From NCBI GenBank assembly GCA_049999765.1, contig JBNGIQ010008801.1, positions 1 to 22,776 on the forward strand: a stretch of DNA of 22,776 nt, given 5' to 3'. This document shows, one piece after another, positions 1 to 7,493 of this stretch. Position 1 is the stretch's first letter, and every line of letters begins with the position of its first letter. Origin of the DNA: Phaeoceros laevis. Its lineage: Eukaryota; Anthocerotophyta; Anthocerotopsida; Notothyladales. Position numbers and translations under genes: made by a program. The notes below the pieces were generated by a model, which saw only the letters and a list, made by a program, of their open reading frames with translations, was not told the origin of the DNA and did no database searches.

Positions 1-348
1 TTGGCAGGTCTTGCCGACTTCCTGCTCTACGAAGATACTCCTGTGTATTGTGACACCATTGAGTCTTTGAGCACTCAGTGTGGTACGGCTGGTGACACAA
101 TTTCGAACGAGGCACTACGGGTGCAGGTGGAGAAGAACATGCAAAACAGTCGTGCAGGACCGTGGATGACCGCATTCCTAAATTTTGGCCCCGGCGCTCC
201 ACCAACAGCAATCCAGAAATTCCGAAACGACTTTCTGTTGATGGAGGTTGAGTACCTCGCTTCCTCCTCCACCAACAGCAAAGCTTGGGTCTGTGAAACC
301 CACTGCAACGAAGGGGTGGATCAGAGAACCCTCAGAAGGATAATCTGA
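1..348 (+). CDS. unrecognised ORF, open at the window edge
   Basis: A 115-codon open frame runs from the first base to a TGA at 346-348. It may continue upstream of the window, because the first codon is TTG rather than ATG. The product is mixed hydrophilic with four cysteines in the first and last thirds and shows no motif I recognise. A GT at 127, after a CAG, could be a splice donor, so only the first part may be coding. It could be the end of an exon or chance. No neighbour suggests a role. Confidence 0.22.
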   Translation: MAGLADFLLYEDTPVYCDTIESLSTQCGTAGDTISNEALRVQVEKNMQNSRAGPWMTAFLNFGPGAPPTAIQKFRNDFLLMEVEYLASSSTNSKAWVCETHCNEGVDQRTLRRII

Positions 349-523
349 GTCCGGGGGAGCACAAATCAGCTTGCCTCTATTGTGTACACTAATACAGAGG
401 TAATGGAATGCTCATTTTGAAACCTGGGAACAAAGCTTCTAGCAGATGTACTAGCTGGAAATGTATTCTCGAGTCCCAGCAAAGGTCACGCACATTTCTG
501 TGGAAAATCCTTGGCAGTCACCT

Positions 524-904
524 CTAAGATGAGTTCATCTCGTGGATGTGCTTGCCCTTAGGGATGTGCTGAATGCTGCGCCAAGTGTCACCCTCCCACC
601 AGTCGGCTTTCTTACCTTGAGCTGGTCTTCTTTTGGTACAAACACGATATGAGGGATATTTGGTCAGCTGCTTTTTACCTCTGCTTTGGACGTTGATCTC
701 ACCAGTCTGTGCTACGAAGCCGGAGAGGTTACTTTGGATGTGGTCTACACTTGTTGTGAGACAGAGCAAGGCATTGCAACCCTTGAGGTGAGCAAATAAA
801 CTTCCGATCCATGCTAGCCAAGGAAATTGTCCTGTGAATGAGTTGTTAGGCAAGGCTAAGGTGTGCTTGGAGGCTTTGGAGCTATTGCAGCCCAAGAATG
901 ACAA
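524..904 (-). CDS. unrecognised minus-strand ORF rich in Lys/Arg/Trp near its end
   Basis: This 126-codon frame has a basic, tryptophan-containing C-terminal third (KKADWWEGDTW) and reads like coding sequence there. I see no signal peptide, membrane segment or known family motif. It overlaps two plus-strand open frames (653-799 and 792-992) with equally plausible composition, so at most one strand is real. It could be a transposase tail or a shadow frame. Confidence 0.2.
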   Translation of the reverse strand: MSFLGCNSSKASKHTLALPNNSFTGQFPWLAWIGSLFAHLKGCNALLCLTTSVDHIQSNLSGFVAQTGEINVQSRGKKQLTKYPSYRVCTKRRPAQGKKADWWEGDTWRSIQHIPKGKHIHEMNSS

Positions 905-992
905 GGAAGATGTGGGAGATGAGGGCGATCAATTGGAAGGTGGGGAGGATATATTTGTAGCTGTGAAGCGATTCCTTTCTGACATCAAGTAG
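792..992 (+). CDS. acidic ORF fragment, possible terminal exon
   Basis: A 66-residue plus-strand frame follows a TGA and ends at TAG 990-992. It lacks an ATG start, so it would have to be an exon. The second half is strongly acidic with a leucine-rich helix before it (KVCLEALELL), and the end is amphipathic (VAVKRFLSDIK). An adjoining open frame at 653-799 ends near a possible GTGAGC donor at 788. I could not find a phase-consistent join between the two. The family is not recognised, and the frame competes with the minus-strand ORF at 524-904. Confidence 0.22.
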   Translation, partial: ANKLPIHASQGNCPVNELLGKAKVCLEALELLQPKNDKEDVGDEGDQLEGGEDIFVAVKRFLSDIK

Positions 993-1396
993 CGAGTAGC
1001 ATCTTTGTATCCATCTACAGCTAGAACATTGATATCACCAATTGTTCTCCTAATTAAGCTTCGGCTCTACAAGCCAGCAGCGAGCTTTGAAAGCCTCTCT
1101 GCGCCAGGCCCTGCACGCAGAGAGAACCCTTTGGCTGCACTGTCCAGTTCCCACATCCCACAGCACAGATAAGATTTCTGTTGTGGGTTGTGCACAAGGC
1201 TTGAGTACCCCAGCGCCTATCGAACTCCATGCTCGTGCGGGTCTGGCAGCTGGGGCCCACGGGAAACCGGTTGCTGCAAGGGCTACCCCCTCTCTCTCTC
1301 TGCTCTCTCCCGACACTGCCTGCCCGGGCCTGCCCACTCCCTCTGCGCCCTCAGCAGTTTTGAGTCTCCCCAGGTTAACCATCGACGACGGTGCAG

Positions 1397-1676
1397 AGTC
1401 CCTCTTCAGGACCTGGCAGTCTGGGAGCGCATCAAAACGGCAGCTCGGGCCACGCCGTTGCCTGCTTCATCAGTCTTGGACAACCTGATTGACACAGCGG
1501 ACGATGTGGCGCTCATGAGGGACGCTGAGGTCATTGTTCCCGATCTGGGCAGCGATGCTGCTATGGCCACCATGGTGAATGATCTGGTTGTGGGCTTGCC
1601 CTTCTACTCCAACAAATGGGTCAAGATGTTGCACCAGCTGAATGTCCGCACCAAAGACAGGAAGAAGCAATACTGA
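1397..1676 (+). CDS. probable 3'-terminal coding exon, unknown protein
   Basis: The frame from about 1397 to the TGA at 1674-1676 reads like genuine protein: an alpha-helical, charged stretch, then an Asp-rich segment (IDTADDVALMRDAEV), then a basic C-terminus ending KDRKKQY. A plausible acceptor (GGTGCAG) sits just before 1397. Upstream in the same frame the sequence becomes low-complexity Ser/Pro/Leu, which argues that only the right-hand part is exon. The upstream exon is not identifiable and I recognise no family. Confidence 0.32.
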
Positions 1677-2468
1677 GCTGAGTTCGTGGACAACTATTTT
1701 TCCAGGCCCTGGCACGCCACTGCCACACTGGCTGCCACGTTCCTGCTGCTTCTCACTGTATCACAAACTATCTTCACTGCAATGCAGGTTAGATATTGAC
1801 CATCATCTTCATTTCGCAAGAGCCTCAACTTGTAAGCATCTTCATCCCGCGACAGCCTTGGAAGTGAGTCAAGTGGACATACCTACTAGCAGTGCCAAAC
1901 GCCTGCCAACCGGTTTCAGGACAGTTGTCGGACCGACAAGGCCTGCCACAGCGTGGTTGTCCAGCAAACTTCCACTTGGTGCATGAGTTTCACTAGTGGC
2001 TTGAGCTCACTGGTATGAATTAAACCCATGTACTGCCTCCTGTATTTATAATCACCCCTCCTGTTCAGTTTGTAGCTCCACCTTGGCTCCTTCTTCTGGA
2101 TCTGCAAGGGTTTAGCTCCTTGCGTTGTTGTTACCAAAATACGCAAAGACTCACACGTAGCTAGAGCAGCTGTAAAGAGCCACTCTCATGACACACTTGC
2201 ATACCAAACAGCAGAAAGTTTCCCGTTCCTGCACTTGTAACCAAGCCTGGATCAATAGATCCAAGTATGGCAGGAACCCTAATCGGACAGAACCAGAGAA
2301 ACCTTCCTAGACAGGTCCGACAGAGGATAGACCCAGCTCGTTGCGACCTGTCAAATTTGGAGCTGGCTGATGTTGCTGCTGGTACTCCTGGAGAAGGAAA
2401 GAGCCGGATCGTCAAACACCTCGGGGGAGGTTTAACCTGGTGGACAATACAACGCCAGAAGTGCAGCA
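1677..2468. other. stretch with no supportable gene
   Basis: Both strands hold only short frames of poor coding character. I see no RNA gene, no tandem repeat and no convincing splice pair. Confidence 0.4.
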
Positions 2469-2795
2469 TTAGCACCCGTAGAGAAGCAAAAGGTGAGGAA
2501 AAGATTGGAGATAGGGCTTTCCCCCGGTGGAACACCAGGGAATTCGTCCTGGTGCATCAGGACTGGTGATATAGTGTTCCAAGTCGAGATCCCCAACCAT
2601 ATCTTGCGCCACCACACTGTCGATTACGAACGCCACCTCACTGTTCCATGATGCCCCAGCCAAGGGTTCTGCAGTGAGTGCTAGCAAGTTAGCTAGTGTT
2701 GCAGCTCCTCCTGCAGTTCCGAATGTGGCCCACGTTCCTCCCTCGCCTCCTTCTCCAGTCACTCCAGGCTGCAGATTGAAATCCGCGGCATGCAA
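2469..2795 (-). CDS. unrecognised minus-strand ORF, Gly/Ala-rich start
   Basis: The 108-codon frame opens with a Gly/Ala/Glu-rich stretch and continues into a more typical segment (VAFVIDSVVAQDMVGDLDLE). The last 16 residues are low quality, so the true exon may end before them. An ATG starts the frame, but I see no promoter or signal peptide. It could be an exon of a gene whose other parts I cannot find, or a transposon fragment. I assign no function. Confidence 0.25.
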   Translation of the reverse strand: MHAADFNLQPGVTGEGGEGGTWATFGTAGGAATLANLLALTAEPLAGASWNSEVAFVIDSVVAQDMVGDLDLEHYITSPDAPGRIPWCSTGGKPYLQSFPHLLLLYGC

Positions 2796-3624
2796 TTATA
2801 AGCAAAGTTCTAAGCCAGTCCTAAATACTCCTGAGCAAGGTTTCGGAGATGTGTCGCAGGGGAAGCCTCTTCTACGGGCTGCCCTAAGCTCCTAAGCCCG
2901 CGGATGGATTCACGATCGTTGTTCGGTCTAGGTTTCCAATGGCAGGATAGGTGAGGTATGGCTTCGCACTAACGGGTCAGTCTCATCTCTGAGAAGCAGA
3001 CCTGTACAGTACAGATACGCCGACCAATGGCTAGGCTTTTCCCGACAGTGACTGCCTGGCTAATTTTGGGCCGCGCTGTCCAGCCTTTGCCTGCCAGTCT
3101 CGTTTCAAGACAGGCCCGAAAACCAGACTCGGTCACCAAATACCGCACATAAGCTGTTACCAGAACAGTTGCTTGTAAGTGCTTACTTGCAAGCACATGG
3201 AGTTGTGGTATGCAAAATTCAATTGTTTCACGTGCTCTGATGCAGGGCAACATAGCCACAATATACATGTATGAGCATGCCCGCCTGGGTCAGATTGAAG
3301 CCTGCAAGCCGGAGCTCACGGATTCATGATTGCTTTCTAAAGACAAGTTTCTGACTTCACATTGATCATCTACAGAAAGTTCTGGAGCTCTGGTTGGTGA
3401 AAGTTCACGTTGCTGAAGTTCTGGCTTACAATTAGCTAGCCGGTCATACCTCACAGCCTGGACCTGTGATTAGGTACGTATGTCACATTGTTGTCCCGAC
3501 ATATCCTCTGCGCAAATCAAGCACTAGCATCAGCACAGGTCTTGTCCTTACTCGATGACCGGGAACCTTGCTCTTTGCTACTGCTACAGTAACAGATATG
3601 GTCTTGAAAGCCAAAATACTGTCA
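2796..3624. other. stretch with no supportable gene, upstream of relic A
   Basis: I find no frame of good coding character here, and in particular no LRR or Roc homology that would complete relic A. Similarity to copy C begins abruptly near 3625. Confidence 0.4.
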
Positions 3625-4940
3625 AGCCAGAACAAGGGAGGGAAGCTATTCCAGAGCCTGTGATCGGCTATGTAAAGGACTGCCTACCAGGTGGTAATGA
3701 CGTGCTGCGAGGCCTCAATCATCAACATGGGTTTGTCTCTTATAGCGACTTGGAAGAACTTCTCAAAACATCTTTGCGAACAACGCATTTGACGGGGATT
3801 ATCAACACAGAAGATCTGATCGCTCTCATGATCGAGTTGGAGATGTGTTCCAAAGAGAATCCCAGAGAGGAAAGATCTCGACTATTCATTCCTGCTGTTT
3901 CTGATGAAGAAGATGTATTGGCTGCCAAGGGCAAGAGGAAAATGGAGTGGAAGTTGGGTAAGAGACATGGTTCCTTCCAACATGTCGGACGTCGCCTCCA
4001 ATGTGAAAACAGGGCACTCCATTTTCTGAGCCCAGGGTTTTTCCCTCGCCTCCAAGTAAGATGTATACGAAGTTTGAGGCTTAAATCCTCTCCCAGCTTT
4101 GAACGGTTGCAGCCAGCTGTGCAAGGATTCTGATTCCACCCTTTTCTCCTGACTTGTGTAGGTAGCGCTGCAAAACTACTATTACTTGAGAAAATGGATA
4201 GACAACCCGGCTTTCCAGATAGACAGGAACCTCATCGGCTTTGCACAAGATGGTCATGAGGTAATTGTGAGTACAGTGGCGACATCGACTGTTTCGTGGA
4301 CATACTGGCCAATTCCTCTGACATTTTCGCGCACTTTGCAATTTGTCAAGGAGCCTGTGATGAAGAAAATTATTGAGTTCTGTGCCAGTCCTCAGGGATG
4401 CCAGGGCGTTGTGCTTGTGGATGCTGTGATCAGGCCTGTTTGTGCGGAGCAGCTTCACATGTGTGCCGATAGGATGGATCACGCCGTTTTGGTTTCTCTC
4501 CTGGAAGAAAAGCTGGAGGCGGACCCTGATGAAAAGGCCTGTATGCATACATGGAAGAAGCATATGGAGGATATTAACATTGAAGACTATGTTCTTGACC
4601 TGCTCCAAGGAAATGGTTCGTATTGCAGCTTCACATCGAGACGTTCAGAATAGCAGGTCAACCAACCTTAATCCAGGAATCTTCTGACAAGCGATGGTTC
4701 AATAAAGGGCACTCTACACCCACCAGTAGTGCTCCAGGTATCCAAGAGGGAACGGATGACTGCTACCCCGACAGCAATGTGGCAAAGGGGCAGAAGCGAG
4801 GCATCTATAGCCGTTCTTATCAGTATGGAGAAGTATAACTCTGGTGAGAGATTGGGCAGCGCTGTAGACAGAGGGAGACTGGAAGCACTAGCAGGCTGTC
4901 TCAGCCTCGAAGTGGTCGAACTCAGTGCACATTCTCGGGT
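3625..4940 (+). pseudogene. gene A: 5'-truncated relic of the LRR-Roc-COR-caspase family
   Basis: The segment is collinear with the second and third exons of copies B and C but lacks the N-terminal, LRR, Roc and early COR parts. Exon 2 remnant runs from about 3625 to 4055 and carries the COR stretch with HGFVSY, IALMIELEMC and HVGRRLQCE, ending FFPRLQ before a GTAAGA donor at 4056. Exon 3 resumes at 4162 after TGTAG, in phase, as VALQNYYYLRKW. Near 4268 one base is missing relative to C, and a compensating 2-base loss near 4330 restores the frame, so about 20 codons are read out of frame. The frame ends at TAG 4651-4653. Caspase p20 homology reappears at 4756-4930 (DDCYP, then ISMEK) in two different frames and then stops. 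There is no active-site His or Cys. It is a decayed copy, closer to C than to B. Confidence 0.8.
4056..4161 (+). other. relic intron in gene A, same position as B intron 2 and C intron 2
   Basis: GTAAGA at the 5' end and TTGTGTAG at the 3' end flank it, and removing it joins FFPRLQ to VALQ in frame. Copies B (10307-10475) and C (20327-20450) have an intron at the same codon, so the exon junction is ancestral to the family. Confidence 0.75.
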
Positions 4941-5028
4941 CTATTGGCATTAAGGTTCACTTGTTGCCAAATCTAAGACTTGCACAAATTTCGTTTTGAC
5001 GTTTGTTTGGTGAACAGGATTCCTAGGT
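4932..5028 (+). repeat. about 97-bp repeat, first of three copies
   Basis: A block starting near ATTCTCGGGTCTATT and ending near GGATTCCTAGG recurs, diverged, at 5412-5508 and 12421-12515. In the A flank two copies bracket the segment 5029-5411 in the same orientation, like direct repeats around a small unit. I see no transposase or LTR features. Confidence 0.65.
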
Positions 5029-5590
5029 ACATGCACACATGTGGTGATATGGAGCACTTGCCATATGATATGTATCTGCTCCGCATCGATCAGGTTACCC
5101 TTCGAAGGAGCAGTTGCTGTACATATGCAGGAAGGAATCGATCCTGTATGAATTGCAATCAAAATTGTCCCTAGTACAGCTCAATAGGATGCTTCCAATA
5201 CTGGCAGGATGAGCTGGAGTCTTGCAGCTACCAGTTTGCCGGCGCTGCTGTTTGTACTGGCAAGCCAGCATTGGTAAAAATTGCAAACACACGAGTTCCC
5301 TGTAAACTGGTTGAAGATATCGATCCGGCAATTTACAACTTTGTGTATCCTGTGTATCTTTCACTTGCACATTCTCAGGTGACTCGGGCCTTGTTTACAT
5401 CATTCTGTTCATATTCTCAGGTCTATTTGCATTGAGGTTCACTTTTCGTCAATCCTGCACAAATTAATTCTGACGCTTGTTTGGTGCCACAGGATATTCC
5501 TAGGTAGTCGACTACATAGGTGTGGAGACCTCTGTTTGACTTGGCACACCTTGAGATTCTGGTTGATGATTGCAAATGAGCCGATTTGCA
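5029..5590 (+). repeat. 3' flank of A, duplicated behind gene B
   Basis: This segment is closely related to 11843-12590. Shared landmarks are ACATGCACACATGTGGTGAT, a stretch through GGAATCGATCCTGTATG, and CGACTACATAGGTGTGG. The match shows that the duplication that made A and B included DNA well beyond the coding end. No gene is visible inside it; short open frames on both strands are not conserved between copies. Confidence 0.8.
5412..5508 (+). repeat. about 97-bp repeat, second copy
   Basis: Same unit as 4932-5028 and 12421-12515. This copy is closer to the one behind gene B than to the first copy. Confidence 0.65.
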
Positions 5591-6204
5591 AATTTGCACA
5601 TCAGGGTGAGATTTGCACATGGATCCACGTGCTCAAAGACTATTTGACATTCTGCAGACTCTACTTGAATGACTTGTTTGAATGAGGCAATGCATGTATG
5701 TAGTCTTACAGAGATTTCTTACATATTGAAAGCTCTTACATAGTTGGCCACCGGAAATGAAAATTAGAACTCACCGCTGCAGAGAGACTTGTGAGCAGAT
5801 GAGAAACAGGTTTCTTCAAGTGATGTATGAAGATGTTTCAGGCATGGGTAGCAAATTATCCTGGCTGGCACACAGGGTACATCTGACATGTAGACTTTAC
5901 AGCAAGATTTACACAATCGTCCTCCAAAGCCTAAAACCGACCTTAGAGACTGATTGCAGGGACTGAAATGTTGCTTGAGCTCAGGGAGCTTGTGTGGTAT
6001 CCATCTCCGGTTGCCCTTAAATTTGGAAACAAAACAGCTTACATGGCTAGTGCACATGTACAGCAACTCTTCTAAAAGTTCGCTCCTCATGAGGGACCTT
6101 CTTGGCTAACTATCTAGTCTAGTATACACGATCAAGATGGCTCCAAGGGGGTGCCAATCAGTTGTAAACCAAGAAAATGGAACACTTGGGTCTTGTACTG
6201 TCAC
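5591..6204. other. stretch with no supportable gene
   Basis: Short overlapping frames on both strands (for example around 5760-6090) have cysteine-rich, low-quality translations. No repeat, RNA gene or splice signal stands out. Confidence 0.35.
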
Positions 6205-6555
6205 TCACCCAGCTTGGTGAGTACAGGTCAGTCTGTAAACTACCTCAGTCTCCACCAACAAACCTTGCGACACCTTTCGGCCAGCCAAGCTAGTTTTTTG
6301 TGCCTGATGCAAGCAAGCCCTTGTTACTCTCCAGCTCGCAGCCCTCAAGATTTCTCCAATACGTCTCTGAGTTTCCACAAGGAGCCCCACCGTTCCCCCT
6401 TGCTCATTAACACCAGATTGATCTAGCCATTCTACTCCAGATGCGAAGACAGCAGCGAATTGTTCTTGAAAATAACGTGCCGTTGGAAGAATCTTTTGAG
6501 CAAGCTGGCCCAGCAACGACCTTACCCGCACACTCCACGCAGTGTGACCCCGCAC
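6205..6555 (-). CDS. minus-strand ORF of coding character, downstream of the PPR relic
   Basis: A 116-codon frame ends at TGA 6205-6207 and reads like helical protein (ARYFQEQFAAVF, QRRIGEILRAA). A GTAAGG donor-like site lies near its start on the minus strand, and a second minus-strand frame just upstream (about 6560-6690) contains MREQVATVMRIPPTSFKKIL and also reads well. Both lie on the strand and side where the PPR gene at 6660-7061 would continue, so they may be its 3' part. I do not see clear PPR consensus in them, so this is inference only. Confidence 0.3.
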   Translation of the reverse strand: MRGHTAWSVRVRSLLGQLAQKILPTARYFQEQFAAVFASGVEWLDQSGVNEQGGTVGLLVETQRRIGEILRAASWRVTRACLHQAQKTSLAGRKVSQGLLVETEVVYRLTCTHQAG

Positions 6556-6659
6556 AAGATCTTCTTGAAGGAAGTCGGAGGGATTCTCATAACCGTGGCC
6601 ACTTGCTCACGCATGCGCACAATGTCATGGCTACAGGTCTTGGATGACGAAGGCTCGTT

Positions 6660-7061
6660 CATCAGCAGCCCTACGGAGCCAGACTTGTAACCTGCGGACC
6701 AAGCCCGTGTTCAGCATACCCATGTATCCAGTCCATGGTACAGCATCCCCTAGTGGACAGACTGTCAAAGACTTTGCGTGCATCTTCTAACTTGCCACAT
6801 TTAGCAGACAGGTATATACCAAACAACTGGTAAGGAATATGTCACCTTCAAGTAGTCCTCTTCCACGATCTCTGAATGCAGCTGCCTGCCTGCTGTAGAG
6901 CACCAACACTTGCATAAGCCTTCAGGAGGCAAGCAAGTGTAACACTGTCTGCTAAAATCAGGACTGTCTGCTAAAATCAGGCCCTCCTGCTCCATCCTTG
7001 CAATGACAGCACCTGTGTGGGCCAAGCCCGTGCTCAGCATACCCATGTATCCAATGCCCAC
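6660..7061 (-). pseudogene. frameshifted relic of a PLS-type pentatricopeptide-repeat (PPR) gene
   Basis: Read on the minus strand, the DNA spells PPR signatures in order but spread over all three frames: WIHGYAEHG (7060-7034), AVIARMEQEGL, then VTLACLLKAYASVGALQQ, then GRQLHSEIVEEDYLK, then SAKCGKLEDARKVFDSL, then WIHGYAEHG again (about 6740). The distance between the two WIHGYAEHG blocks is about 107 codons, close to the roughly 102-residue P-L-S repeat triple. Breaks visible are a 19-bp tandem duplication at 6944-6981, a lost base in the QQ/GRQ region near 6890 and at least one more shift near 6810-6845. PPR proteins bind organelle RNA. This copy cannot make one continuous product as it stands. 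It is cut off at 7061, where the duplicated 5' flank of gene B begins. Confidence 0.75.
6944..6981 (+). repeat. 19-bp perfect tandem duplication inside the PPR relic
   Basis: ACTGTCTGCTAAAATCAGG occurs twice in immediate succession (6944-6962 and 6963-6981). Nineteen bases is not a multiple of three, so it shifts the PPR frame. Confidence 0.95.
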
Positions 7062-7493
7062 GAGTCAAGTTGCACGTCAAGTTGCATATCTGGCAGCTGA
7101 AGCAGCCAGTACCAGTGGGAGAGCTGCTAGGAGGAGCATGATGACTCATCATACGCACGAGTGGTGGGAGCATCGACCTTGCGGAGGTGGATTTGCTAGG
7201 AAGCGACCTGCCCACTTTCTGGCACCATCACACTTTTTTTTGAAGACTAGTTCACGAAGGATTCAGGTGTACAGGGAGCAATTATTTGTTGGCCTAGGTA
7301 GCAGGACTGTAACTTGCTTGGTGTACAGAGCAGAGCTCGGTGTCGACGCCCCCGGAGGACTCTCGTACGGCTTTCCTTTAAATTCCTCGCCAGGCAGGCA
7401 CTCCTGAAGGCAGTCAGGCACTCCTGAAGGCAGTCAGGCATGACACTCCGGGTGAGGCTGCCCATGGCACATGCTTGGCTGGGTGTGTCTAGA
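7058..7493 (+). promoter_or_regulatory. 5' flank of gene B, shared with gene C
   Basis: This DNA matches 15828-16042 plus 17319-17450 upstream of C, almost base for base in places (AGCAGCCAGTACCAGTGGGA, CTTTCTGGCACCATCACAC, CCTAGGTAGCA). It includes two AAGTTGCACGTCAAGTTGC-type motifs near 7066-7084. Conservation of a block directly before both start codons marks it as a likely promoter plus 5' UTR, but I see no TATA box. In C the block is split by a TIR element. Confidence 0.5.
7398..7437 (+). repeat. 20-bp tandem duplication just before gene B
   Basis: GGCACTCCTGAAGGCAGTCA is present twice head to tail (7398-7417, 7418-7437). The matching place in C (about 17404-17430) has a single copy, so this arose in B. 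Confidence 0.9.

Noticed and set aside
524-992. Open frames on both strands with equally good protein character
   Set aside because: They overlap, have no family match and no phase-consistent splicing that I could find, so I list them with low confidence and build no gene model.
7440-7493. Longer start for gene B at an upstream in-frame ATG (7440)
   Set aside because: The ATG at 7494 aligns with the start of C at 17451 in matching context. The extra 18 codons are not conserved and include the edge of a recent 20-bp duplication.
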